A model generated the notes under the pieces. The model was not told the DNA's origin, did not search any database, and saw only the letters and a list, made by a program, of their open reading frames with translations. The translations under genes and the position numbers were made by a program. From contig NZ_FPAF01000006.1 in assembly GCF_900116295.1 (NCBI RefSeq), forward strand, positions 62,001-126,000: a DNA stretch of 64,000 bases, written 5' to 3'. The DNA is from Bacillus sp. 103mf (lineage in GTDB: Bacteria > Bacillota > Bacilli > Bacillales > Bacillaceae_G). This document shows positions 43,484 through 52,653 of this stretch, piece after piece (the first letter of the stretch is position 1; each line of letters opens with the position of its first letter).

Positions 43484-43957
43484 ATGATAACTTTTGAAGA
43501 AAAATTAACGATTATTGAATCATTTCCTGAGCTAGAAAGAAAAACTGTCTCTCTAGGACGAATTAACTTTCATTATGAAGAAAGTCGCCTAGATAAAAAG
43601 AACGTTGTATATCATTTACACCCGAATGGAAATGGGTTTGTCTATGCCGGGCATCTAAAAGGCTACAAAACAAACGATAAAGGAATGGTGAACATCCGCG
43701 ATTTTTCAGCGGAAGAACTTCGCTCCTTACTTGAAAAATCAATTGCCGGCCTTTCACAAGAGCCAGTAGAAGAAGTTGCAATTGCGGAGAATTTTCAAGA
43801 AGAAGAGTGGGTAAATGAGGACAAGCATATCTTAACTCTTATTAAAGAAGATGAAGATATGTGGAACGTTTATGCTGGGATACAGTTAGATGGTACATTT
43901 AACTCTTACAAAGAAGCAGCACAATACCTTGATGAAGAAGGATTTACACGTAAATAA
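43484..43957 (+). CDS. Conserved hypothetical protein
   Basis: 157 residues from the ATG at 43484 behind ACGGAGG. FEEKLTIIESFPELERKTVS, HYEESRLDKKNVVYHLHPNG NGFVYAG and NIRDFSAEELRSLLEKSIAG are well-formed core-gene features. The C-terminus (WNVYAGIQLDGTFNSYKEAA QYL) is compact. Function not recognised; soluble. It follows the gene at 42109 by 43 bp, so both may form an operon. Confidence 0.65.
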   Translation: MITFEEKLTIIESFPELERKTVSLGRINFHYEESRLDKKNVVYHLHPNGNGFVYAGHLKGYKTNDKGMVNIRDFSAEELRSLLEKSIAGLSQEPVEEVAIAENFQEEEWVNEDKHILTLIKEDEDMWNVYAGIQLDGTFNSYKEAAQYLDEEGFTRK

Positions 43958-43971
43958 GAATGATGGGTTTG

Positions 43972-44100
43972 CAACGATATCGGCGCTATTCGCAATATAT
44001 CGGCGACTTTTCGAATATATCAGCGATTTTTCTGATATATCGGCGATTCGACACAACTTAAAGACCCTTCGACAATATTCGATTCGCGAATAGTCGGGAC
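43972..44100 (+). repeat. Cluster of ATATATCGGCGATT motifs
   Basis: Four or five near-copies of ATATATCGGCGAYTTTTC stand head to tail: ACGATATCGGCGCTATTCGC, ATATATCGGCGACTTTTCG, ATATATCAGCGATTTTTC, ATATATCGGCGATTCGAC and a degenerate end (CGACAATATTCGATTCGCGA). The same motif recurs near 48,455-48,545 and 31,493. Confidence 0.75.
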
Positions 44101-44106
44101 ACTAGT

Positions 44107-44131
44107 AGAAGGAGGCATCACCTCCTTCTTT
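44107..44131 (+). terminator. Terminator hairpin
   Basis: AGAAGGAGG, loop CATC, CCTCCTTCT followed by TTTTCTTTT. It ends plus-strand transcription before the convergent rluF gene. Confidence 0.85.
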
Positions 44132-44136
44132 TTCTT

Positions 44137-44826
44137 TTATCCTAACAGCGCAAGAAGCTCACTCAGTTCCTCCTCAGTCAAATCTCGCCACTGACCTGTC
44201 TCTATTCCACCTATTGTTATATTCATAATCCGAATGCGCTCTAACCTCGTAACGGTATAGCCAAATGCTCGGCACATCCGGCGAATTTGCCGGTTCATCC
44301 CTTGCGTCAAAATAATGCGGAATACACAATCGCTGATTCGATATATTTCACACGGATTTGTTTTTCCATCGCGAATCGTTACACCGCCAGCCATTCCTTT
44401 TAAGAAGGCATCATCAAATGGCTTATCGACTGTGACAATGTATTCTTTCTCGTGACCATATTCAGAGCGCATCATTTTATTTACGATATCGCCGTCATTT
44501 GTCATTAAAATTAATCCTTGTGATGCTTTATCTAAGCGGCCCACTGGAAAAATGCGTTCTGGATAATTAACAAAATCGATAATATTTCCTTCGATATGCT
44601 TCGCCGCTGTACAAGTAATCCCTACTGGTTTATTTAATGCAATATAAATCGGATGCGTCTTCTTAGGAATCGGTTTCCCGTCAACAAGGACAATGTCGTC
44701 AGGCTCTACTTCTTGTCCAGGCTCACAAATTTCGCCATTCACCGTAATTCTCTTTGCAGCAATGAGACGATCCGTTTCTCTTCTTGAATAATATCCTGTT
44801 TCACTAATGAATTTATTTATTCTCAT
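44137..44826 (-). CDS. rluF: 23S rRNA pseudouridine synthase, RluF-like
   Basis: 229 residues. An N-terminal S4 RNA-binding domain (MRINKFISETGYYSRRETDR) is followed by the RsuA/RluB-type catalytic domain with FPVGRLDKASQGLILMTNDG (catalytic Asp) and LTQGMNRQIRRMCRAFGYTV. The family isomerises a uridine of rRNA. The best match from memory is RluF (U2604 of 23S rRNA). It stands alone, convergent with the gene at 43484. Confidence 0.85.
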   Translation of the reverse strand: MRINKFISETGYYSRRETDRLIAAKRITVNGEICEPGQEVEPDDIVLVDGKPIPKKTHPIYIALNKPVGITCTAAKHIEGNIIDFVNYPERIFPVGRLDKASQGLILMTNDGDIVNKMMRSEYGHEKEYIVTVDKPFDDAFLKGMAGGVTIRDGKTNPCEIYRISDCVFRIILTQGMNRQIRRMCRAFGYTVTRLERIRIMNITIGGIETGQWRDLTEEELSELLALLG

Positions 44827-44882
44827 GCAAAGTTCCTTTCCTTATTCACGCTTTTCCTATTCTATCATGAATCGGAAAGGCA

Positions 44883-44918
44883 AAAAAATGCACAGCTTCA
44901 ACATCAAGCTGTGCATTC
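44883..44918 (-). terminator. Terminator of the acyl-CoA synthetase gene
   Basis: AATGCACAGCTTGATG and AAGCTGTGCATT form the stem, and TTTTTTG follows on the minus strand. Confidence 0.9.
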
Positions 44919-44926
44919 TCTTTCTA

Positions 44927-46486
44927 TTAAGATTTCTTCGCTTCCTTCAAAGCTTCACGCAACACAAACTTCTGTAATTTCCCACTAGCATTACGCGGCA
45001 GTTCTTTCGCAAATTCGTAACGACGAGGACGTTTATAATCAGCTAATTCATCACTTTCCTTACAATAACGCTCTAATTCTCCTTCTGTTAATGACTCATC
45101 TTTCTTCACCACTACTGCGACGACGCGCTCACCCCACAGTTCATCAGGTTCTCCAAGTACAGCCACATCTAACACACCATCATGGCTATGCAAAAAGTCT
45201 TCAATTTCACGCGGATAAATGTTCACACCGCCGCTAATGACCATATCGTCAACGCGGTCCGCCACATATAAATAGCCATCTTTATCGAAATAGCCAAGAT
45301 CACCGGAATGATACCAGCCTTTATACATGACTTTTTTTGTTGCTTCTTCGCGGTTATGGTATCCAGCCATCATACTTGGCCCGCGTACAATGATTTCGCC
45401 AACTTCGTAAGGTGCAAGGATATCGTCTGGTTCTGATGGTTCATCTTCACTTGACTTCACGATGCGCACTTCATGACTAAAGCAAGGTGTACCCGCTGAT
45501 CCTGCTTTTGTAATTTGATCTTCTTCTACAAGAAAAGCAATAACAGGGCCAAATTCTGTCATTCCGTAAATTTGTACGAGATCGATATACAGACGTTCTT
45601 TACATTCTTTCACAAGCGCAGGCGCCATTGCTGCTCCGCCGTAAATTCCAATCTTCATCGATGTTAAATCATATTGTGTTAAATCTTCTTGCAGCATCAT
45701 GTTCCACATTGTCGGTGCTGCAAAGAACGTTGTAATTTTTTCTTTTTGAATTGTTTCTAACACTGTTTTCGTATCAAAATGATGCAAAATCACATTTTTC
45801 CCGCCAACTTGAATGCGCGGCAAAATCCCAGCGTTTAATTCGCCGCAGTGATATAGCGGAGCAACAACTAACCCAACGCTATCACGTGTATATTTTAAAT
45901 AATATGTACAAATCATACTATGCTCAGCCATATCACGGTGGCGATGCATCACTCCTTTTGGATTCCCAGTCGTACCGCTCGTATAAAGCATGGAGCAGTA
46001 ATCCATTTCATCAACTTCAATGTAGGCCGGTTCTGTCTTTGCCTCATTTACTTTTTTATGATAAGAAGCGGCATAAGACGGTGTGTCCTCTTCAATGTAC
46101 CAAAATGAAGTATGCGGGAAGTCACGTTCAATTAAAGCAATTGTTGATTCAACTTCTTTTTCAAAAACAACAACTTTAGAAGAAGCGTCTTGCAATATGT
46201 AGGAAACTTCTTTCGCTTTTAAGCGGAAATTAATTGGGTTAAAGATTGCACCAATCTTCGTACAAGCGAGGTAAATAGTTACAAATTCATGTGAATTATA
46301 TAAATAAACAGAAACGCGATCGCCTTTTCGTACTCCTTCTGCAAGAAGTGCGTTTGCAGTTTTATTTATCTCCCTATCCCACTGTTTATATGTAAAGCGA
46401 ATGTTTTTTGCAGGTTCTACTAACGCTTCTTTCTGTGGATATTTTTGCACAGCTAAATCAAAAATTCTGCCAACAGTCATATACAT
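44927..46486 (-). CDS. Fatty-acyl-CoA synthetase (AMP-binding family)
   Basis: 519 residues, full length for the family. Motifs: YTSGTTGNPKGVMHRHRDMA (P-loop, A3), YGMTEFGPVIAFLVE (A5), WYHSGDLGYFDKDGYLYVAD (A7), and PRNASGKLQKFVLRE with the catalytic Lys (A10). It activates a carboxylic acid, probably a medium or long-chain fatty acid, to its CoA thioester through an acyl-adenylate. GGGGG precedes the ATG. Monocistronic, with its own terminator. Confidence 0.9.
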   Translation of the reverse strand: MYMTVGRIFDLAVQKYPQKEALVEPAKNIRFTYKQWDREINKTANALLAEGVRKGDRVSVYLYNSHEFVTIYLACTKIGAIFNPINFRLKAKEVSYILQDASSKVVVFEKEVESTIALIERDFPHTSFWYIEEDTPSYAASYHKKVNEAKTEPAYIEVDEMDYCSMLYTSGTTGNPKGVMHRHRDMAEHSMICTYYLKYTRDSVGLVVAPLYHCGELNAGILPRIQVGGKNVILHHFDTKTVLETIQKEKITTFFAAPTMWNMMLQEDLTQYDLTSMKIGIYGGAAMAPALVKECKERLYIDLVQIYGMTEFGPVIAFLVEEDQITKAGSAGTPCFSHEVRIVKSSEDEPSEPDDILAPYEVGEIIVRGPSMMAGYHNREEATKKVMYKGWYHSGDLGYFDKDGYLYVADRVDDMVISGGVNIYPREIEDFLHSHDGVLDVAVLGEPDELWGERVVAVVVKKDESLTEGELERYCKESDELADYKRPRRYEFAKELPRNASGKLQKFVLREALKEAKKS

Positions 46487-46607
46487 ACCGCATATTCCCC
46501 CTTTTGAATTTTCATAATTTTATGAATTCGTTCACAAATAGACATTTCCTGCTCATTTTTACTTCCTTTTTCTGATCATTCTCGACAACCTTTTACAAAA
46601 AAAAAAA

Positions 46608-46634
46608 AAGAAACCGCCAAACTGGCAGTTTCTT
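46608..46634 (-). terminator. Terminator of hemZ
   Basis: AAGAAACTGCCA, loop GTT, TGGCGGTTTCTT then a run of 13 T on the minus strand. The stem begins at the stop codon. Confidence 0.95.
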
Positions 46635-48123
46635 ATCCAAATAACTCTTGTAAAATTTTAAGTTTATCTTCTGTATACTTTATATAACCATCATTATATG
46701 ATTTTGGATCTTTCGGGTTCGCAAAGTGCGTAATCGCCCCCGTCTTTGGGTGAACAAATTTACTTGATGCACCGCAACCAAGACCGATAATAGACTGCAC
46801 TTCTTCCATAATCACAATGTTATAAATGCTTTCCTGACTTGGCATTGCATAGCCAACGTTCTCTAAGTTACCTAAAATATTCTTTTGACGATATAAATAA
46901 TACGGTACGTAATTATGCTCTTCCGTCCATTTTTCCGCTTCGTGCATCATCGCTGTAATCTCTTCGCGGCCTGCTACTTTATATTTACGCTTATTTTGCG
47001 TCATTTCAGAAGCACGCTTAAAGGATAATGTATGCACCGTTAACGATTCTGGCATCAGCTTTTCTGTTTCTTCTAGTGTATGCTTAAAGATATCTAATCC
47101 TTCACCTGGAAGACCGATAATTAAATCCATATTAATATTATTCATACCCATTTCGCGAGCAAGGTGATACTTTTCAATCGTTTCTTCTACTGTATGATGA
47201 CGTCCGATTGCTTTTAATGTTTCTTGATGGTACGACTGCGGATTAATACTAATGCGGTCGATATTCCATTTATTTAACACATCTAGCTTCTCTGGCGTAA
47301 TCGTATCTGGACGCCCTGCTTCTACCGTTACTTCACGAACTTGCTTTACATCCGGGAACGACTCATACATTTCTTCATACAGCATGTCCATTTCTTCAGC
47401 TGTAATACTTGTTGGCGTACCGCCGCCGTAGTAAATCGTCGTTACTTTCACGCCTTTTTCTTTTAAAAACTTACCGATTTCACGAACTTCATAATGTAAA
47501 CCGCCTAAGAATGAATCCACAGACCCTTGGCGTCCATTAATCGCATAAGCTGGGAATGTACAATATGCACATTTCGTTGGACAAAACGGAATCCCAATAT
47601 AAATACTTACTTCTTCTTTTAAACGATATAAATCTGGAACAACAGCTAATTGACAATCCACAATACGCTGCATCAGCTCAATTTTTTCATCATGAATTAA
47701 ATAGCTTTCACGCAGTTCATTATGCGCTGCTTCTTTTGTCATGCCGCTTTGCAGCATTTTATGAAGAAGCTTCGTTGGGCGCACACCCGTTAAGATGCCC
47801 CACTTTTGCTCCACGCCTGTTAACTGCTGAAGAACAGATAAATATACATAAGAAACAACATGCTTCACTTGTTTCATACGTTCCTTTTCTTCCGTAAAGG
47901 ACGATAAATCTTTCGAAAACGTCTCTTCATACACGTTTCCTGTCGCGATTTCTGTTAAACGAGCAGAAGCCGTCACATTTCCTTCTATATTTATATCAAC
48001 AATAATATTTGCATCTTCTTGTTCAAATGCTACCGTACTTTCTTCAAAAAATAAGCCGCTAATATTTTGAAGCGGACGTAAAAAACGATCATCTTGTAAC
48101 GTTTTAATTGAAATTAACAACAA
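46633..48123 (-). CDS. hemZ: Oxygen-independent coproporphyrinogen III dehydrogenase HemZ
   Basis: 496 residues. The radical-SAM cluster motif IPFCPTKCAYCTFPAY (CxxxCxxC) lies at about 180, followed by IYYGGGTPTSITAEEMD and VTVEAGRPDTIT, as in HemN/HemZ enzymes. An N-terminal extension of about 170 residues without a signal is typical of Bacillus HemZ. It oxidatively decarboxylates coproporphyrinogen III in heme synthesis under low oxygen. The start is a TTG behind AAGGTGATG. Alternative: a heme chaperone of the HemW type, but the long N-terminus favours HemZ. Confidence 0.9.
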   Translation of the reverse strand: MLLISIKTLQDDRFLRPLQNISGLFFEESTVAFEQEDANIIVDINIEGNVTASARLTEIATGNVYEETFSKDLSSFTEEKERMKQVKHVVSYVYLSVLQQLTGVEQKWGILTGVRPTKLLHKMLQSGMTKEAAHNELRESYLIHDEKIELMQRIVDCQLAVVPDLYRLKEEVSIYIGIPFCPTKCAYCTFPAYAINGRQGSVDSFLGGLHYEVREIGKFLKEKGVKVTTIYYGGGTPTSITAEEMDMLYEEMYESFPDVKQVREVTVEAGRPDTITPEKLDVLNKWNIDRISINPQSYHQETLKAIGRHHTVEETIEKYHLAREMGMNNINMDLIIGLPGEGLDIFKHTLEETEKLMPESLTVHTLSFKRASEMTQNKRKYKVAGREEITAMMHEAEKWTEEHNYVPYYLYRQKNILGNLENVGYAMPSQESIYNIVIMEEVQSIIGLGCGASSKFVHPKTGAITHFANPKDPKSYNDGYIKYTEDKLKILQELFG

Positions 48124-48204
48124 TCATCACCTTTTCTATTTTCAAACTTCCTTTAGTTTACTTGAAGGGTGATAGGAGGTCAACAAGGAACTATTGGAGT
48201 GAAA

Positions 48205-48440
48205 TAAACCCTCTTTTTTAGGGAGGCAAGAGCGTCTGGCCATGCATAGGAGCGGTCAGGGCCTTTTTCTGCCACGTGCGGCGCTAAAACAGAAGGACAA
48301 AGTGAGTGCAGGTCTCTTCTTGTTTGCATAGCAACAATTTATATGCAGAAAACAAGAGCATCTGGTCATGCATAGGAGCGGTCAGGGCCTTTTTTTGCCA
48401 CGTGCGGCGCAGGTTACTAGCAGCGACTTATATGTTCTTC
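48205..48440 (+). repeat. Two tandem bcr1-type repeat cores
   Basis: First copy: GGGAGGCAAGAGCGTCTGGC, ATGCATAGGAGCGGTCAGGG, TTTTTCTGCCACGTGCGGCG and an A-rich tail with GTTTGCATAGCAAC. A second, shorter core follows from 48349: AAGAGCATCTGGTCATGCAT and AGGAGCGGTCAGGGCC. The second has lost its middle. The gap 48124-48577 holds only this and the motif cluster. Confidence 0.8.
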
Positions 48441-48452
48441 TAAGATACATTT

Positions 48453-48546
48453 ATGTCAAATATCGCCGAATGATCTTTATATTGTGTCGAAAGGTCGATA
48501 TATCCCAAAAATCGCCGATATATCCTCTAGAGCAGTCGATATATTA
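48453..48546. repeat. Cluster of ATATATCGGCGATT-type motifs, inverted
   Basis: AAATATCGCCGAATGAT, GGTCGATATATCCC, AAAATCGCCGATATATCC and GCAGTCGATATATTAG repeat the 43,972 motif on the other strand. Confidence 0.65.
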
Positions 48547-48547
48547 G

Positions 48548-48573
48548 AAATCTCAGGCGAATGCCTGAGATTT
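48548..48573 (-). terminator. Terminator of the HAD gene
   Basis: AAATCTCAGGC, loop ATTC, GCCTGAGATTT, just after the stop at 48578. T-run short. Confidence 0.7.
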
Positions 48574-48577
48574 CCGA

Positions 48578-49450
48578 TTACCATCTCTTTATTTGCAAGT
48601 GATTGTTTAAAAACTTAATTGGAAACTGCTTTCGGAAATGTTCTTTAATCATATATTGTACGCCATTTTCATCATTTGATCGTGTAATCCAATCGGCAGC
48701 TTTTTTCAATTCAATCGGTGCATTGCCCATTGCTACTCCTAATCCAACGCTTTCAATAACATCTAAATCTTCGAAGCTATCTCCAATCGCTACCATTTCT
48801 TTTAGCTCAATACCGAGATGCTCACCTAATAATTGCAGCCCGCGTAATTTTGATACATGAGGCGGTACGATTTCGATTTGTACTTTCCCGCATTCTATAA
48901 AATGCACATTTTCAAATGATTTTTGTAAAGTCGTAAACGCACGCTGCTTTTCGCTTTGACTTGCAAATGTCACATCAATTTTCGGGGCAGCCACCGGTTG
49001 ATCACGCAGTGCATCGCCAAGCGAATCTACAAATTGAACTGGATAAAATAACGGATCCGAAGTGGATAAGACTGTTCGGGCAATTAAATTTGGTGTATGC
49101 TGCTGGCGATTACCAATCGAAAACCTTTCATGAGAAATGCGAACGTTACATTCAAAATGTTCGAGTACCTGCACAATATTAAATGTTGTTTCTTCTGATA
49201 ATCGTTTTTGAATTAACGGTTTATCTAATGAAGATGAAATAAATGCACCTCCATGCGTCACCAATATCGAATCCAGTTTTAATGATTTCGCTACTTTGTG
49301 AGCAGATTGAAAATTTCGGTTTGTAAATAGCGTAACGTATACACCTTTTCTCTTTACAAATTCAATTGCTTCACGCGTTCCTTTTTGTAACTTTCCATTT
49401 GAAAGCAGCAATGTTCCATCTATATTAAGAGCTAACAAACGATAAATCAT
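48578..49450 (-). CDS. HAD-superfamily Cof-type protein with an altered nucleophile
   Basis: 290 residues, of the usual Cof/HAD-IIB length. Motif I reads LLALNIDGTLL: the first Asp of DxDGT is Asn. Motif II (VTLFTNRNFQSA), the cap domain and the end motif MVAIGDSFEDLDVIE (GDxxxD) are normal. The first Asp is the phosphate-accepting nucleophile, so activity may be lost or altered, although this substitution may be a subfamily feature. ATG preceded by GGAGG. Monocistronic. Confidence 0.8.
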   Translation of the reverse strand: MIYRLLALNIDGTLLLSNGKLQKGTREAIEFVKRKGVYVTLFTNRNFQSAHKVAKSLKLDSILVTHGGAFISSSLDKPLIQKRLSEETTFNIVQVLEHFECNVRISHERFSIGNRQQHTPNLIARTVLSTSDPLFYPVQFVDSLGDALRDQPVAAPKIDVTFASQSEKQRAFTTLQKSFENVHFIECGKVQIEIVPPHVSKLRGLQLLGEHLGIELKEMVAIGDSFEDLDVIESVGLGVAMGNAPIELKKAADWITRSNDENGVQYMIKEHFRKQFPIKFLNNHLQIKRW

Positions 49451-49585
49451 GATGTAGTACCTCCTTTTCTTAGCTGCACTGTTCTATCACTAATTTATGA
49501 AATGATGCTGTTAATTAGAACGAGTTGGAATTTGTGCAGTGAATTTGCTTTAATAAGATACAAAGCTATGAAAGGAGTTTTCTAA

Positions 49586-50200
49586 ATGAAATGGCCACTC
49601 TCTTCGTATGAAGGCGACACATTAGACGTTGCGAAACGGTTACTTGGACATAAACTCGTTCACATTGTAGATGACATAAAACGAAGCGGAATCATTGTCG
49701 AAGTAGAAGCATATAAAGGACCTGATGATAAGGCGGCACATAGCTATGGCTGGCGCCGTACAGAACGAACAGAAATTATGTACGGGGCTCCTGGCCATGC
49801 TTACGTATATCTTATTTATGGGATGTATCATTGTTTTAATATCATTACAGCACCAGAAGGTATCCCGCAAGGAGTGTTAATTCGGGCATTAGAGCCAGTA
49901 GAAGGTATTGAAGAAATGAAGCAAGCAAGATACGGTAAACAAACGATTACGAAATCACAATTCAAAAACTTAACAAACGGACCTGGAAAGCTCTGCAAAG
50001 CACTGGGAATTACGTTAGAACAAAAAGGGCTTCTCCTTACGAGTGATGAGCTATATGTTGAACAGGTTTCTCCAGAACATCACCTTTCTCATACATATAA
50101 CATCACCGCAGGCCCGCGTATTAATATTGATTACGCAGAAGAAGCGGTGCACTATCCATGGCGTTTTTACTTTCAAGATCATCCGTTTGTTTCGAAATAA
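49586..50200 (+). CDS. 3-methyladenine DNA glycosylase (AAG/MPG family)
   Basis: 204 residues. Family motifs are [20 protein letters not shown] (catalytic Glu in VEVEAY), [22 protein letters not shown] and [11 protein letters not shown]. The enzyme flips out alkylated purines, above all 3-methyladenine, and cuts the glycosidic bond in base-excision repair. Start ATG after AAAGGAG; a dispersed repeat begins at its stop codon. Confidence 0.93.
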   Translation: MKWPLSSYEGDTLDVAKRLLGHKLVHIVDDIKRSGIIVEVEAYKGPDDKAAHSYGWRRTERTEIMYGAPGHAYVYLIYGMYHCFNIITAPEGIPQGVLIRALEPVEGIEEMKQARYGKQTITKSQFKNLTNGPGKLCKALGITLEQKGLLLTSDELYVEQVSPEHHLSHTYNITAGPRINIDYAEEAVHYPWRFYFQDHPFVSK

Positions 50201-50350
50201 AGTAAAACTTCCATCAGTGGTTTTTTTTTCATCCTCCACTGATGGAAAGCTCTCACCAATCGGGCTTTTACGGGCAGTTATCTCCCACCTATCTTCTCCG
50301 CTTCTCTCTTCTTAAGATGGGGGGCTTACTGCCGACGAATAACGGGATGA
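50198..50350 (+). repeat. Dispersed GGGCAGT hairpin repeat, copy 4
   Basis: GAAATAAAGTAAAACTTCC, CATCAGTGGTTTTTTTTTC with CCACTGATGG, ACCAATCGGGCTTTTACGGG, then the CCCACCT hairpin and GGATGAACG. It overlaps the last codon of the glycosylase gene, so it must have inserted exactly at the gene end. Confidence 0.85.
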
Positions 50351-50353
50351 ACG

Positions 50354-50389
50354 AAAAAGGTGTTTTCGATACATGAAAACACCTTTTCT
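50354..50389. terminator. Bidirectional terminator
   Basis: AAAAAGGTGTTTTC, loop GATACAT, GAAAACACCTTTTCTTT. It serves the convergent gene at 50395 and the plus-strand gene. Confidence 0.85.
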
Positions 50390-50394
50390 TTCCA

Positions 50395-51219
50395 TCACTT
50401 CGTATATCTCATATGCTTCTTTTGTTCACGAATATCTAATTCAGGAAGGTGTTCATGAACAAGGATGATGACTTCCTCAATTAACGATTCTAATTCTTTT
50501 ATACTTTTTTCTGGATTGCCCATTAAAATAGTAGTCATTCGATCATGAAGATTTTCTGGTTTGATTGTCATGCGTTCAGTATTAAAAGGCATCCATTTAA
50601 ATGCAGGGTGATGCACATACATTTGATTCAATCCAAATAGAACACCAAACAACTTCTTCTGCACCTCACAAATGACATCATAGAACATCAACCAATCTTT
50701 TCTTTTCAAAAGTGCTTCGCGGTTATTCCAACGATTCCCAAGCCAAAGATTTTCTGAAACCATATATTTGGAAAGTTCTACAGGATATTCTGCTACTTTA
50801 TTTTTTAGCATGTTAACTTTTTCTTCTCCGTACAAGCTCACACCATCTTGAATAGAAGCCACAATACATTGTTTATTATAATCCGTTTCATACTTATCCA
50901 CCACATCAGAAATGAAACGTTCCACTGCCAAAGATAAAAAGTTGCTTATTTCTAATTTAATACCTTCTTTCGTTATATAAGATTCAGACCACTCTTCCTC
51001 TTCATAAGGATAATAGGACAAAATCTGTCCTTCCACACGTTGTATAGGTGCCTGACGATCTTCATCTCCTGGTGCTCTTGACCACAAAATATGTAACTCT
51101 ATATCAGAATTTTCATCATGCCAATTTCTTGATACAGATCCGGCTAAAATAATAGCTTCCACTTTCGGATTTTCTTTATATATAGCTGCCATCTCTATTG
51201 ATTTCTGTATTAAATTCAT
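50395..51219 (-). CDS. Nucleotidyltransferase-domain protein (DUF4037-like)
   Basis: 274 residues. IILAGSVSRNWHDENSDIEL gives the nucleotidyltransferase signature GS-x10-D-x-E with the second acidic residue Glu; EGIKLEISNFL carries the third acidic position. The helical C-terminus (WLGNRWNNREALLKRKDWLM) looks like DUF4037. It probably adds a nucleotide to a protein or small molecule, as in antibiotic nucleotidyltransferases, but the substrate is unknown. Single gene. Confidence 0.75.
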   Translation of the reverse strand: MNLIQKSIEMAAIYKENPKVEAIILAGSVSRNWHDENSDIELHILWSRAPGDEDRQAPIQRVEGQILSYYPYEEEEWSESYITKEGIKLEISNFLSLAVERFISDVVDKYETDYNKQCIVASIQDGVSLYGEEKVNMLKNKVAEYPVELSKYMVSENLWLGNRWNNREALLKRKDWLMFYDVICEVQKKLFGVLFGLNQMYVHHPAFKWMPFNTERMTIKPENLHDRMTTILMGNPEKSIKELESLIEEVIILVHEHLPELDIREQKKHMRYTK

Positions 51220-51344
51220 GTCATTTCCCCCATAAAAATTTTAAACTCTCTCCCTAAGCTTTCATACAAATACTTTATTTCTACTAACAGAACACTAATT
51301 CCTTCTATTTAAATATTCCATCTTCATACTTGTACAGAAAAAGA

Positions 51345-51374
51345 AAAAACACTTCCTCGCTTACGAGAAAGTGC
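51345..51374 (-). terminator. Terminator of yheA
   Basis: CACTTTCTCG, loop TAAG, CGAGGAAGTG with TTTTTTC after it on the minus strand. Confidence 0.85.
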
Positions 51375-51381
51375 CTCTTTC

Positions 51382-51738
51382 TTATGATTGCATGTATACG
51401 TTATATAAGTCTTCAAGCGGCTTCATGATAATTTTGTTTACATCGCCGATTAAGACATTTAGACGTTGCTCTGCTTGCATTAAGTTTGTAATTTTTGCAT
51501 TTTGTTGTACCATTGCTACAACTTCTTGCGCCTTTTGGTTATCTTCTTCTGTTAATTGCTCACCTTGCATCATTTTTTGCTGAAGCTCCATTTGCATCAT
51601 ACGGAAACGCTCAAATAGTTGTTTCGCCTCTGCGTCTGCTTGTACTTCTGCATAGCTCACTTTTAATGATTGAAAGTCTGGATGTTCTGCAATTGCTTTT
51701 TGTAATTCATACGCAACATCATGCATGTTTTTTGTCAT
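51382..51738 (-). CDS. yheA: YheA/YlbF-family protein
   Basis: 118 residues from the ATG at 51738, after a strong AAGGAGG at 8-bp spacing; a longer in-frame start lacks one. All-helical: [40 protein letters not shown] and [19 protein letters not shown]. It belongs to the YlbF/YmcA-like family; B. subtilis YheA has the same size and the same neighbour (yheB). YlbF and YmcA work with RNase Y, but YheA itself has no settled role. Confidence 0.85.
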   Translation of the reverse strand: MTKNMHDVAYELQKAIAEHPDFQSLKVSYAEVQADAEAKQLFERFRMMQMELQQKMMQGEQLTEEDNQKAQEVVAMVQQNAKITNLMQAEQRLNVLIGDVNKIIMKPLEDLYNVYMQS

Positions 51739-51851
51739 TATATATATCCTCCTTGCAGTGTAATACATTATCACACTGTTTATATGTTTTCGATACTTAC
51801 ATACTCTTCCTACGATATCAGACTATGTATCATATGTGAAGTAAATTCACT

Positions 51852-52311
51852 TTATGACAGTATAATTAATAATAACCCTTGCAGGGCTCCAATTAAGCCG
51901 CCAAGTAATGCTCCTAAATACGTAATCATTTTCAATTTGCTTTGTAACTCGTTCTTCCATATGAATCATATCTAGCTTCTTTAACACTTCATGTAATGTT
52001 TGCTCGTTCATCAAAAGCTTGTCCGCTGCTGTTTGAGCCCAGCCGATGAGCTCTTGCTGAAACGAATCATTTGTTAACTTCTTCTCAATTCCTTCTGGTG
52101 TTAATAAATGATCGACAACCATCTTCCCTAATTGTACAGCTAACTCATCCCGGCGCTGCGGAATTAACCCAGGCGTAAACGGCACTCGAAACTTTCCAAT
52201 ATATTTTGGATGATGCGGTCGAAATAACATTTTAATCGCGAGATGATTCGTATATCCGTCGATGACCGCGCCTATTCCTGTTGTTGTTAATAAATTTAGC
52301 CACATATTCAA
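51852..52311 (-). pseudogene. yheB: yheB (DUF445) with internal deletion and frameshift
   Basis: The N-terminal 139 codons are intact ([40 protein letters not shown]), as in DUF445 proteins. After EERVTKQIE the frame changes and reads [26 protein letters not shown], which is the C-terminal membrane helix. B. subtilis YheB has about 377 residues, so about 200 residues of the middle are deleted. The frame as it stands ends in an unrelated tail of about 14 residues. Gene order yheA-yheB is conserved. Confidence 0.85.
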
Positions 52312-52319
52312 ACTATATC

Positions 52320-52400
52320 AGCCTTCCGTTTCTCAAATATACATAAATCGCTGCTATACAGAACAAATCGTGACCGCTACTCGCTTTCTCCCTTTGTTTT
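52320..52400 (-). repeat. Truncated bcr1-type repeat
   Basis: The complement carries AAAACAAAGGGAGAAAGCGA, GTAGCGGTCACGATTTGTTC and TGTATAGCAGCGATTTATG. The GAGAGCATCTGGCC end is missing. Confidence 0.6.
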
Positions 52401-52422
52401 CGAAAAAACTTCTATGTATGAA

Positions 52423-52492
52423 GGCAGTTTATCCCGCTATTTGTGGGGGATGAAGACCTCCCCCACGGATGGAAGTTTCACTTTATTACATA
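52423..52492 (-). repeat. Short GGGCAGT hairpin repeat, copy 5
   Basis: AATAAAGTGAAACTTCC, CCGTGGGGGAGGTCTTCATC, CCCCCAC and AATAGCGGGATAAACTGCC on the minus strand. The central part present in other copies is missing. Confidence 0.7.
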
Positions 52493-52653
52493 TCCTTCAT
52501 TATAACTGCTCTATAATGCGCCAGCAAACGAGATACTAGCCTACCTTTGAAAAATATTCCGTATAAAATCCAGAGCAATTGGTATAAGAAATATTTCTTT
52601 GAATATTAGTCAATTAGATACACGTTTAACTCCCTATGAAAGGAGGTTGTCTC

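Noticed and set aside
43972-44100. Reading frame extension over the motif cluster (43890-44093)
   Set aside because: The cluster is non-coding in composition and the frame lies out of phase within the real gene at 43484.
46598-46610. Run of 13 A as a possible phase-variation tract
   Set aside because: It lies outside genes and is the T-run of the hemZ terminator on the other strand.
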